Assembly: GCA_003156615.1 (NCBI GenBank) | Contig: PMHI01000257.1 | Location: forward strand, 10,845-21,226 | Direction of reading: 5' to 3' | Length of the DNA: 10,382 nucleotides | Origin: Acidobacteriaceae bacterium | GTDB taxonomy: Bacteria > Acidobacteriota > Terriglobia > Terriglobales > SbA1 | Shown here: positions 1 through 7,784 of the stretch, in pieces | Position numbering within the stretch: position 1 is the first letter of the stretch | Layout: each line of letters begins with the position of its first letter | Position numbers and translations under genes: made by a program | The notes under the pieces: generated by a model | Told to the model about the DNA's origin: nothing | The model's database searches: none | What the model saw: only the letters and a program-made list of their open reading frames with translations

Positions 1-665
1 CTTACCTTGGCGTCCACCAGACTGGCGTAATCCGCTCCCGGTTCCTTCATCGTCAGTGCGGTGATAACGCCGTCGCTGAGAACGAGATCAAGGGAAATAT
101 TCCCGCCCGACTCCCGAACCGCATGCACCACGCCTTCGATCTCCACCCACTGGCCATCGTCCACGCCCGTCAACATCTCGGTCATAGAGGCGCTCGGTGC
201 GCTCGAAGGCACGTGGGAGGTCCCGATCACGCGCATCACGCCACTGTCGACGATGGGAGCAAAATCCCCCGAGGCGCTGACCCCGGTGACTTCCACCAGT
301 TCGCCGGCCTCCAGAGGGATCGCGGGAGTAGAGGCAAGAGCAACAAAGATGCATCCGGAAGAGTCGCAAACGAAGCTCAGGGCGTGCCTCGGGTCGATGA
401 TTGAGTTGTAGTCCGTAATCACGGCGCGTAGATGCACGGGGTGCTTCCGCGCGGCCTCCTCCGTGGTAAGACTATGGGCTGCGTGGGCCGTGGTGAGGAT
501 GGTTAAGGGCCGCGGCTCGCCACGCTCTTGAGAATTCGCCTTCGCCCCGAATGAACCCAGCAGGATCGCCGTGGCGATAGCGGTGGCGACGTAGCGGAGA
601 CGACTTAACGCGAAACTGCTCTTTCCGCGCCAGCCATTCACTACCTGCTCCCAACGGAACGTCAT
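1..665 (-). CDS. Exported sensor protein, probable histidine kinase N-terminus (partial)
   Basis: The reading frame is open from an ATG at 665-663 to the left edge, giving 221 codons of an incomplete protein. Residues 1-23 are basic and polar (MTFRWEQ...). They are followed by a hydrophobic stretch at about 24-40 ending near AKA, so this is a signal peptide or signal anchor. After it come two repeated beta-rich, OB-fold-like segments. The first (about 77-150) contains HPVHLRAVITDYN, CDSSGCIFVAL and GELVEVTGVSASGDFAPIVDSG. The second (about 160-221) contains DGQWVEIEGVVHAVRESGG. From memory this arrangement is typical of the periplasmic N-terminus of acidobacterial membrane sensor proteins that end in a histidine-kinase ATPase domain. 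The kinase part lies outside the window, so that function is inference. The ATG was chosen because the signal sequence follows it directly. The upstream Shine-Dalgarno is weak (GGGA about 6-10 nt before), and an in-frame GTG lies further upstream. Confidence 0.8.
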   Translation of the reverse strand, partial: MTFRWEQVVNGWRGKSSFALSRLRYVATAIATAILLGSFGAKANSQERGEPRPLTILTTAHAAHSLTTEEAARKHPVHLRAVITDYNSIIDPRHALSFVCDSSGCIFVALASTPAIPLEAGELVEVTGVSASGDFAPIVDSGVMRVIGTSHVPSSAPSASMTEMLTGVDDGQWVEIEGVVHAVRESGGNISLDLVLSDGVITALTMKEPGADYASLVDAKV

Positions 666-1682
666 CCGTGTCCCGACTGGAACGCACGCTTTCCAAAGCA
701 ACACAGGCCGTTCCGTAGTGGCAATCGTTGACCTGGGTTTCATGTGCGCGCCGAAGTTCGTTTTGCCTGCCACCGTCAATTTTTCTCACCCGTGCACGAA
801 CGGTGGATCGAACGGGAAAGGATCTCCCCGCCAACCAACCGCCTATCGATCACCATTCGGCACGTGCCGGTCGCAACTTCACTCTTGCCCAAATTTGAAT
901 GGGTTCAAGCCGGAACCTTCGGTTCGTATTCCGTCGAGCGGAATGATGTTGACGTTAGTGTGAAAGAACGTTTTTTCGGGGCTCAATCGTCGCTGGCCGA
1001 GGCCGCACGCAGCCGAACGACAGCGTGCTTCGGTTTTGACTTCGCCCGCCTCGCTTATCGGAAGGGTGCGGTGAAATATGCGAGGTGATCAATGAATGCA
1101 ATGGCGATATTACGACGACAATCCCGAGGGCAATCGCGCGAGTCTCTCGAATTTCGACATCCTCATCTGCTCTAGCGAACGCTCGCTCAAAGTCTCAGCG
1201 GCTTTTGTGAACACTTCCAGCAGCCTTGCGGCATTAGGATCGGCAGCCGCCCGAGCTCGAAGCAGGGGCGTGCGTTTTCGGACAAAGACATACTTTTATC
1301 TCCTTCCCCGAGCTTAGGGGGCATGGGACCAGGAGACTGTTTCATAATGCTCACCCTCGGAAATCTAAAGGTCAATGCGATATGGCGATCGATGTGCGCC
1401 AGGATCAACCGAGAGCCTCTCTAAAGCCAAGGAGATCGCCGCATGGTGACGTGCGGACGCCGCTCTCCGCGCTGTTCGTGTTTCGTAACAGGCCCTAACG
1501 ATATCTTGTTTTTTTGCCGGGCTGTGCTAAGTTCTCCAGCGTCCAACGGGCCAGCACCGATTCCTGGATTACCGAAGGCTGAGCTCCTTCCTGTGATAGG
1601 GTAGGGTTTTACGAAAGCACACCGGTAGTAGCGCCCCTCTGTTTCTCTTTAGGCTCGGCTGGCCCGACAGAAAAGGAGAATT
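666..1682. other. Long intergenic region without a convincing gene
   Basis: This roughly 1 kb stretch separates a minus-strand sensor gene from the plus-strand sedolisin, so it should hold both divergent promoters. No reading frame in it gives a protein I recognise. The longer frames (744-1088 plus, 1096-1317 plus, 1408-1187 minus) show no signal peptide, domain motif or good ribosome-binding site. Visible structure includes a 12-bp perfect palindrome at 858-869, a 6-bp stem at 1005-1010/1023-1028, nested stems at 1299-1336 and a T-rich run at 1506-1515. A 53-codon frame at 1443-1604 is preceded by AAGGAG but has no recognisable relative. The region may contain a decayed gene or an untranslated leader for the sedolisin. 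I could not assign a clear sigma-70 promoter. Confidence 0.5.
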
Positions 1683-3299
1683 ATGTCTGCTCCGAAGAAA
1701 CGTTTTTCACTTCCCGGTAGTGAGCGCGCTCCGCTAAAAGGAGCACGAGAGATAGGCCCGGCGAACCCCAGCGAAATAGTAGACGTGACCATTCGTTTGC
1801 GATCCCGCGCCGGCAAGAAGCCGATTGTCGACGCCAATGAATTTACGAAACCGATTAAAGAACGCACCATTTTGAGCCGTAAAGAATTCGAGCGGCTTCA
1901 CGGCGCGGATCCCGACAGCATTGCCCGCGTCGAGTCCTTTGCCCGCGAACACAAACTCACGGTAAAGGAAAAGAGCCCGGCACGCCGGACCGTCATTCTT
2001 TCCGGGACGGTGACGGCAATGAACCAGGCGTTTGGCGTCGAACTGAAGCAATATGAACATCCGAATGGCAACTATCGCGGACGCACCGGGGCGGTCCAGC
2101 TTCCTACCGCACTGCAGGGTGTGGTCGAGGGCGTCTTTGGCCTGGATAATCGTCCACAGGCGAAGCCACATTTTCGTAGGCGGCGTGGGCTTCGAGGTGC
2201 CCGTGCCGCGGCCGTAAGCCTGTCCTACACACCCATACAAGTTGCCACGCTTTACAACTTTCCGACGGGCGTAGATGGTTCCGGAGAATGTATCGGGCTG
2301 ATCGAGTTGGGCGGCGGATACAACCCAACGGACCTAAGCAATTACTGGAGTCAGCTCAACCTGACCGAGACGCCAACTGTGTCGGCAGTCTCGGTCGGCA
2401 ACGGCAGCAACAATCCAACCGGAGACCCGAACGGGCCGGATGGCGAGGTGATGTTAGATATCGAAGTGTCCGGGTCGATCGCGCCCGGGGCCAAGATCGT
2501 CGTCTATTTTGCGGAGAACACGGACGCCGGCTTTCTGAACGCGATCACAACCGCCGTGCACGACAGCACGAATAACCCGTCTGTAATCTCGATTAGTTGG
2601 GGTGGTCCCGAATCCTCCTGGACGCAGCAGGCTCTGACGTCGATGGATGAGGCGTGCCAGGCCGCTGCAGCGATCGGAGTAACCATTTGTGTTGCTGCCG
2701 GAGATGATGGCTCAACCGACGGGGTCACCGATGGACTGAATCACGTCGATTTCCCGGCCTCGAGCCCGAATGTGCTGGGGTGTGGAGGCACGGAGTTGGT
2801 GGCTTCGGGCACTACCATTACCAGCGAAACCGTGTGGAACGAACTCGCCAATAACGAAGGCGCAACCGGAGGCGGCATCAGCGACGTTTTCCCGCTTCCC
2901 ACGTGGCAGAATGGGGCAAACGTTCCACCTTCCGCCAATCCAAATCACAATATTGGTCGAGGCGTTCCGGATGTGGCCGGAGATGCCGATCCCAACACCG
3001 GCTACGTTACTCTGGTCGATGGGCAACCTGACGTGATCGGAGGCACCAGTGCCGTGGCTCCGCTCTGGGCTGGATTGATCGCGCTCATCAATGAGAGCAT
3101 TGGAAAGCCCGTGGGCTTTATTAACCCATTGCTTTATCAAAACCCCAACGGTGATTTCAATAGCATCACTTCTGGCAACAACGGAGCTTACTCGGCAGGT
3201 CCGGGGTGGAATCCATGTACCGGGCTGGGATCGCCGATCGGAGTGCAAGTGGCGGTCGCGTTGGGCGCACCGGCGCAAGCCATGAAAACGGGCACTTAG
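1683..3299 (+). CDS. Sedolisin (peptidase family S53), kumamolisin-like acid protease with prodomain
   Basis: This 538-residue proenzyme is a serine-carboxyl endopeptidase expected to act outside the cell at acid pH. Residues about 30-165 form the pro-kumamolisin activation domain, ending in an arginine-rich linker (HFRRRRGLRGAR, 163-174). The mature catalytic domain starts near SYTPIQVATLYNFP (181-194). The catalytic residues follow the kumamolisin pattern: Glu255 and Asp259 in PDGEVMLDIEV, Asp341 in VAAGDDGSTDG, and nucleophile Ser456 in GGTSAVAP. The C-terminal calcium-loop framework is present (ITSGNN, AGPGW), but the two acidic ligands expected from kumamolisin are Ser494 and Asn510 here. 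Length matches the family. No classical signal peptide is visible, as I recall for kumamolisin itself, so the export route is unclear. The ATG start is well supported by AAGGAGAA at 1673-1680. A hairpin follows the stop, suggesting a single-gene unit. Confidence 0.95.
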   Translation: MSAPKKRFSLPGSERAPLKGAREIGPANPSEIVDVTIRLRSRAGKKPIVDANEFTKPIKERTILSRKEFERLHGADPDSIARVESFAREHKLTVKEKSPARRTVILSGTVTAMNQAFGVELKQYEHPNGNYRGRTGAVQLPTALQGVVEGVFGLDNRPQAKPHFRRRRGLRGARAAAVSLSYTPIQVATLYNFPTGVDGSGECIGLIELGGGYNPTDLSNYWSQLNLTETPTVSAVSVGNGSNNPTGDPNGPDGEVMLDIEVSGSIAPGAKIVVYFAENTDAGFLNAITTAVHDSTNNPSVISISWGGPESSWTQQALTSMDEACQAAAAIGVTICVAAGDDGSTDGVTDGLNHVDFPASSPNVLGCGGTELVASGTTITSETVWNELANNEGATGGGISDVFPLPTWQNGANVPPSANPNHNIGRGVPDVAGDADPNTGYVTLVDGQPDVIGGTSAVAPLWAGLIALINESIGKPVGFINPLLYQNPNGDFNSITSGNNGAYSAGPGWNPCTGLGSPIGVQVAVALGAPAQAMKTGT

Positions 3300-3310
3300 C
3301 TGCGGAATAT

Positions 3311-3346
3311 AGAAGTGGCGAGGCCTCTCGGTCACGCCACTTCTTT
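3311..3346 (+). terminator. Hairpin terminator after the sedolisin gene
   Basis: A perfect 10-bp stem, AGAAGTGGCG (3311-3320) and CGCCACTTCT (3335-3344), encloses a 14-nt loop and begins 11 nt after the sedolisin stop codon. The T tract after it is short (TCTTT), so it would be a weak intrinsic terminator on this strand. Because the next gene converges from the right, it could also act in both directions. Confidence 0.55.
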
Positions 3347-3370
3347 GCCCTCGTCCTCGCGAAGCCTAGG

Positions 3371-3455
3371 ATTGATAGTCGATGGATGATTGACAAATCG
3401 GCATCCGACTGAGTTTTGGTTCTCAATTCACCATCAGCAATCATCGATCATCAAT
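3371..3455. repeat. Imperfect inverted repeat in the convergent intergenic region
   Basis: The left arm ATTGATAGTCGATGGATGATTG (3371-3392) is close to the reverse complement of the right arm CAATCATCGATCATCAAT (3438-3455). The two arms differ mainly by a few inserted bases. They flank about 45 nt and lie just downstream of the minus-strand adenylyltransferase stop. The repeat could fold as a long stem-loop at the transcript end or be a copy of a dispersed intergenic repeat. Which of these it is cannot be decided from one copy. Confidence 0.4.
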
Positions 3456-3478
3456 TCTGGAGGTCGGCCAGACGCTAT

Positions 3479-4531
3479 TCAGTTCCCGACAAAGCGCGCA
3501 TACAGGCTGCGCGCAACCCCGGTGTCGGTTGTCCCCTTGATGATGGCCCGTCCATCGGGAAACAGTGTCATCTCATAGGGCTCGCGCCAGAACTTCAGCA
3601 CGAATTCGTTGTGCCGTACTATGCCGTGCGCTTCCAGCCGCTGCTGCATCTCGGCAAAATCAATGGGCCGAGCGCGCTCATGAATCTGCACTGAGTTGCG
3701 TCCGCACATGGTGATGTGGGGACGCCCTTCGCCCGCCAGATGCACAAAATCTCTCTCTCCACAGGCCCGGCATCCCGGCCGCGGATTCGCCGCCGCAATC
3801 TCGGCATGCTGGTTCTTCCACACATCAAATGACCACAGCGTCCTGCGCAGTTGCTCCCCCGCCGCGCCTCCCACCAGCAACTTCACCGCTTCCGTCGCCG
3901 CAATCGATGCCACAAGGTTGACCGCCGTGTTCAATATTCCCGAGGTCTCGCAGGTCTCCACCATCCCCCGCGGCGTATCGGGGAAAATGCATGCCAGGCA
4001 TGCGGTTTTTCCGGGCAGCACATTCAGCGTTATGGCATAACTGCCGACTGCTGCCGAGTAGATCCAGGGCACAGAATTTTTCACGGCATAATCATTCAAC
4101 AGATACCGAGTCTCAAAATTGTCTGTGCCGTCGATGATTACATCCATCTCCTCAAGTAACACATTAATATTTCCCGGAACCACATCCTCGACTCGAGGCT
4201 CGACGACAATCTCCGCATTGAAGCCCGCGATCTTTCGCGCGGCGGCAATCGCCTTGGGCACGGACTCGGCCGCATCCTTCTCGTCGAACAGCGACTGGCG
4301 TTGCAGATTGCTTGCCTCCACATAATCGCGATCAATAATCCGCAGCCTTCCCACACCCGCGCGCCCCAGCAAGGACGCCAGCGCCGACCCGGTCGCGCCG
4401 CATCCCACAATCGCCACTCGACCCGCCGCCAGCCGCCGCTGGCCCTCCGCTCCGATTCCGCGAAACAAAATTTGCCGCGAGTACCGTTCCTCGAACTTTT
4501 GTTGCTCCACGCCCTGCCTCAAGGAGATCAC
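3479..4531 (-). CDS. ThiF/MoeB/HesA-family E1-like adenylyltransferase
   Basis: This 350-residue cytosolic enzyme is predicted to use ATP to adenylate the C-terminal glycine of a small ubiquitin-like sulfur carrier (MoaD or ThiS), for molybdopterin or thiamine synthesis. The family start RYSRQILF is at 16-23. The nucleotide-binding loop VAIVGCGATGSA is at 39-50, and the catalytic-site segments SNLQRQ (74-79) and DGTDNFETR (134-142) follow. Zinc ligands are the pairs CLAC (178, 181) and CRAC (254, 257). Cys194 in ETCETSGIL matches the conserved cysteine of this family. Residues about 270-350 form a C-terminal extension (CGRNSVQI, FPDGRAIIKGTTD, ARSLYARFVG) also known in Bacillus-type homologues. 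The 4531 start is GTG with a poor ribosome-binding site. A GTG eight codons in (4510) has GAGG 6 nt upstream and may be the true start. No carrier-protein gene is nearby, so MoeB versus ThiF cannot be decided. Confidence 0.92.
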   Translation of the reverse strand: MISLRQGVEQQKFEERYSRQILFRGIGAEGQRRLAAGRVAIVGCGATGSALASLLGRAGVGRLRIIDRDYVEASNLQRQSLFDEKDAAESVPKAIAAARKIAGFNAEIVVEPRVEDVVPGNINVLLEEMDVIIDGTDNFETRYLLNDYAVKNSVPWIYSAAVGSYAITLNVLPGKTACLACIFPDTPRGMVETCETSGILNTAVNLVASIAATEAVKLLVGGAAGEQLRRTLWSFDVWKNQHAEIAAANPRPGCRACGERDFVHLAGEGRPHITMCGRNSVQIHERARPIDFAEMQQRLEAHGIVRHNEFVLKFWREPYEMTLFPDGRAIIKGTTDTGVARSLYARFVGN

Positions 4532-4554
4532 CAGCTTTGCCCCGCAAAACCTTT

Positions 4555-4560
4555 ATTATA
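4555..4560 (-). promoter_or_regulatory. Candidate -10 box for the adenylyltransferase gene
   Basis: The minus strand reads TATAAT here, a perfect sigma-70 -10 hexamer, 24 nt before the GTG at 4531. No good -35 hexamer is seen 16-18 bp upstream. The same AT-rich patch (CTTTATTATAAG on the plus strand) sits in the 117-bp divergent region and might also serve the Omp85 operon. The rest of the region is GC-rich, so the AT-rich patch stands out. Confidence 0.35.
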
Positions 4561-4648
4561 AGTGTCTGGACTGCTTCCGCCGCCCGGAGGCAGACAACAC
4601 AGGCCTTCCGCGCTTCATCGAAGGTAGCAACAGGCCCAAGGACGTTAT

Positions 4649-7600
4649 TTGCTTAGACGGTACGCGTCATTTTGCATCTTGATCTTGGTTTCGCTCGGCC
4701 CGGCCGCCCTGGCCGGATCTTGCGTATCCGCCTCTTTGCACCCAGCTCAAGAACCGCAGACCGCGCAACCCGCTTCAGCTCTTGCCGCCATGTCGGCTTA
4801 CGTCGGCCGCACCGTCCGATCCATCGAACTGCCCGGCGTGCCGGACCCCGACCACCTGCTCGAAATGCTCCCGCAGAAAACTGGCCAGCCGCTCGACCGC
4901 GATCAAGTCCGCGAAAGCATCCGCATTCTCTTCGCCACCGGCCGCTTTGCCGACATCCAGGCCGAAGCCAGTTCTTCAGGTCCGGATGTGCTGCTCGCCT
5001 TCACGACTTCACTCAATTTCTTTGTCGGCGCCGTCGACGCGGAAGGCGCTCCCAGTCACCCCAACCCGAACCAGATTCTCAATGCCACCAAGTTGCAGCT
5101 CGGGGAACTCTATACTGCCAATAAACTCAACCGCGCCCAGCAGAACGTCCGGCAACTCATGCAGGAGAACGGATATTACCGCGCACGCGTCACCGCAGAA
5201 AGCAGTTCCGATGCCTCTACCCAGCAGGCGAATATCCTCTTCCGCATCACTGCTGGAGTGCCTGCCCACGTCGGCGAGGTCAAACTCACCGGTCACTCAA
5301 CTTTTTCTGAAGGCCAGCTTCAGGACATAGCCAAAATGCACCCTGGCGATCGCGTTGCCGCCGCCCGCATCACCAATTCTCTTCAGCGCCTGCGCAAGAA
5401 ACTGCAGAAACAGCAACGTGTGCTCGCTCAGGTTTCCATAGCCGAGCAGAAATATCGCCCCGAATCGAACGCCGTCGACTTCGTCTATCTGATCGACCCT
5501 GGACCCGTCGTTGTCCTCTACACCCAAGGTTTTCACGTCGGGCACGGCGTCTTGAAAAGAGAAGTCCCAATCTATGAGGAAAATGCTCTCGACGACGACC
5601 TCCTGAACGAGGGCCAACGCAATCTCCTGGACTATCTTCAGAGTCGCGGCTACTTTAGCGCCACGGTCGAGGTGCAGAAAGAGACCCATCCCGACTCGGT
5701 GCGCATCATCTACCGCATCGATCCCGGTCCTGCGCACAAGTTCGACCTCATCGAGATCACGGGAAACAAGTATTTCTCGCGGCAAATGCTTCGCGCGCGC
5801 TTTCAGATGCAAACCTCTGGCAAGTTCCTTTCCCGCGGACGCTATAGTGGCGCCTTGCTCAAAAACGACGTCGCCAATATCCAGGCCCTGTATGTTTCGA
5901 ACGGATTCCGCGAGGCCAAGATTCAAAGCAGGGTTGAAGACAACTATCACGGCGCCAAGAACCACATCGCGGTTCACATTCAGATTCAGGAGGGCCCGCA
6001 GACTCTCGTCGGCGCATTCCATATTACTGGCAACCAGAAGATCGACGCCAAGGCTTTTCCCGACCTCAATACCACCGAAGGCCAACCCTACTCCGAACAG
6101 AATCTCGCCAATGATCGCGAGTCCATCCTCAACTACTACTTCAATCACGGTTTTTCCAAGGCTACTCTCGACATCACCACCAAACCTTCACCCGGCCAGC
6201 CCCACCGCGAAGACGTTGACTACACCATCGAGGAGGGCGAACAGTTTTTCATCCACCAAGTGACACTTGCTGGGCTCGATCACACCCGAGACTACGTCGC
6301 GCAGCGCGAGATTCAAGAAGTTGCCGGCCAGCCTCTAAGTCAGCAGGACCTTCTCAATACGCAGAGCAAGCTCTATGACCTCGGCATTTTCAGCCAAGTC
6401 GATACTGCCGTCCAGAATCCCGAGGGCTCCGAGCCGCAAAAAAACGTTCTCGTCCAGGTGCAGGAAGCCAAGCGTTATACCTTCACCTATGGCCTCGGCA
6501 TGGAATTCGAAACCGGCCTGCCCGCCGGGACCAGCGCTCCAGCCGGAGCCACCGGCGTAAGTCCTCGGGTCGAATTCGATATCACTCGCCTCAACGTCGA
6601 CGGCCGGGACCAGACCGTGACCTTCCAGTCCCACGTCGGACGACTCCAGCAGCGCGGCCTCATTAGTTACGAGATCCCCAAGCTCTTCAATCAGGAGCGC
6701 TTCAAGATCTTCTACACCATCTTTTACGACAACAGCCTGGACGTCTCCACCTTCACGTCGCAACGCGAGGAAGGCAAGATCGATCTCCGCCAGCAAATCG
6801 GCAAACAGCAAGTCAATCACTCCACCTCGATCACCTACCGCTTCGATTACCGCTACGTGAAGGCCAGCCACTTGGCTTCAGATTTTTCGCCCGCCGAGTT
6901 TAGTTTGCTTTCCCTGCCCGCACGCGTCGGCGGTCCCGGTCTTACCTTCATCCGCGACAAACGGGACAATCCTCTGGAAAGCACGAAAGGCCAATACTTT
7001 ACGCTGGATGCTTTCGCCGCATCCAGGTACTTCGCTTCTCAGGCTAATTTCGCTCGCGCTCTCGCTCAGGATTCCACCTACTACTCCTTTGGGCGGCCCA
7101 ATCACAAATTTGTCATTGCTCGCTCCACTACACTCGGATTGGAGCAGGTCTATCGGGGTACCGTGGTTCTTCCGCCGGGAGCCTGTCAAATCAGTAGTTT
7201 AAGTACGTCTTGCCCCGAGGGTATTTCGGTGATCCCTCTGCCCGAAGTTTTTTTTGCTGGCGGCGGCAACTCCCACCGCGGTTTTGGGTTGAATCAAGCA
7301 GGACCCCGCGATCCCGATTCCGGCTTTCCCGTTGGCGGCACGGCGGAGTTCGTCAACAGCGAAGAACTACGCTTTCCCCAAGTCAGCCTGCCTTATCTCG
7401 GAGAAGGTTTCGGTTTCGCCGTCTTTCACGATATGGGCAATGTTTTCACCGCGGGTCACGATATGCTCAAAGGACTCCTGCGCTGGCACCAGCCCGATCC
7501 GGCGCAATGTTTGCAATCCGAAGGTGTGATCATTCCAGCCTGCGAGACATACTTTAACAATAGCGGCTATGACTACACCTCTCACGCCGTGGGGATCGGA

Positions 7601-7771
7601 TTGCGTTACAAAACGCCCATCGGCCCCTTACGCTTCGATTTCGGGTACAATCTGAATCCAACATACTATTTTCAGGGCTTGGTCAACTCCTCTGGAGCGT
7701 TGACCGGCGACTTCGAGACGCAGCGTCTGCGCCCCTTTAACTTCTTCTTCAGCATAGGTCAGCCATTCTAA
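4649..7771 (+). CDS. Omp85-family outer membrane protein (BamA/TamA-like) with seven apparent POTRA domains
   Basis: This 1040-residue protein inserts or exports beta-rich proteins at the outer membrane. A signal peptide covers residues 1-22 (ending AALA). Seven POTRA-like segments follow at roughly 57-122, 123-206, 207-287, 288-362, 363-451, 452-532 and 533-609. Most carry the typical turn before the last helix or strand (ATGRFADI, NGYYRARV, RGYFSATV, NGFREAKI, HGFSKATL, LGIFSQVD); the third lacks it. The 16-strand barrel spans about 610-1040. It contains RDKRDNPLEST, the loop-6 signature HRGF (876-879), EELRFP, FHDMGNVF and IGPLRFDFGY, and ends in the terminal phenylalanine expected for an outer-membrane barrel. 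E. coli BamA has five POTRA domains and TamA three, so this arm is long. The start is TTG, supported by AAGGA 6 nt upstream at 4638-4642 and by the signal peptide. It leads an operon with SurA-like and TamB-like genes, so either a BamA or a TamA role is possible. Confidence 0.93.
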   Translation: MLRRYASFCILILVSLGPAALAGSCVSASLHPAQEPQTAQPASALAAMSAYVGRTVRSIELPGVPDPDHLLEMLPQKTGQPLDRDQVRESIRILFATGRFADIQAEASSSGPDVLLAFTTSLNFFVGAVDAEGAPSHPNPNQILNATKLQLGELYTANKLNRAQQNVRQLMQENGYYRARVTAESSSDASTQQANILFRITAGVPAHVGEVKLTGHSTFSEGQLQDIAKMHPGDRVAAARITNSLQRLRKKLQKQQRVLAQVSIAEQKYRPESNAVDFVYLIDPGPVVVLYTQGFHVGHGVLKREVPIYEENALDDDLLNEGQRNLLDYLQSRGYFSATVEVQKETHPDSVRIIYRIDPGPAHKFDLIEITGNKYFSRQMLRARFQMQTSGKFLSRGRYSGALLKNDVANIQALYVSNGFREAKIQSRVEDNYHGAKNHIAVHIQIQEGPQTLVGAFHITGNQKIDAKAFPDLNTTEGQPYSEQNLANDRESILNYYFNHGFSKATLDITTKPSPGQPHREDVDYTIEEGEQFFIHQVTLAGLDHTRDYVAQREIQEVAGQPLSQQDLLNTQSKLYDLGIFSQVDTAVQNPEGSEPQKNVLVQVQEAKRYTFTYGLGMEFETGLPAGTSAPAGATGVSPRVEFDITRLNVDGRDQTVTFQSHVGRLQQRGLISYEIPKLFNQERFKIFYTIFYDNSLDVSTFTSQREEGKIDLRQQIGKQQVNHSTSITYRFDYRYVKASHLASDFSPAEFSLLSLPARVGGPGLTFIRDKRDNPLESTKGQYFTLDAFAASRYFASQANFARALAQDSTYYSFGRPNHKFVIARSTTLGLEQVYRGTVVLPPGACQISSLSTSCPEGISVIPLPEVFFAGGGNSHRGFGLNQAGPRDPDSGFPVGGTAEFVNSEELRFPQVSLPYLGEGFGFAVFHDMGNVFTAGHDMLKGLLRWHQPDPAQCLQSEGVIIPACETYFNNSGYDYTSHAVGIGLRYKTPIGPLRFDFGYNLNPTYYFQGLVNSSGALTGDFETQRLRPFNFFFSIGQPF

Positions 7772-7784
7772 TGAGAACTACCGA

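Noticed and set aside
858..869. Perfect 12-bp palindrome CGGCACGTGCCG
   Set aside because: About two or three such palindromes are expected by chance in 10 kb of GC-rich DNA, and no nearby promoter makes it a clear operator.
1005..1028. GCACGC/GCGTGC stem as a terminator
   Set aside because: Only 6 bp, no T tract directly after it, and no gene ends just upstream on the plus strand.
744..1088. Open frame of 114 codons on the plus strand
   Set aside because: No recognisable motif, no clear ribosome-binding site, and composition like read-through of non-coding DNA.
1096..1408. Overlapping 73-codon frames on both strands (1096-1317 plus, 1408-1187 minus)
   Set aside because: They overlap antisense to each other, show no domain signature and have no strong start signals.
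2712..3335. 207-codon antisense frame inside the sedolisin gene
   Set aside because: The opposite strand encodes the highly conserved catalytic domain; the antisense frame has no recognisable features.
4712..4723. Possible lipoprotein lipobox in the Omp85 signal region (AGSC, Cys25)
   Set aside because: The -3 position is not a leucine or similar residue, and a normal signal peptidase I site (ALA) occurs just before; Omp85 proteins are not lipoproteins.
5297..6148. 283-codon antisense frame inside the Omp85 gene
   Set aside because: It mirrors the codon bias of the well-supported gene on the plus strand and has no signature of its own; typical GC-rich shadow.
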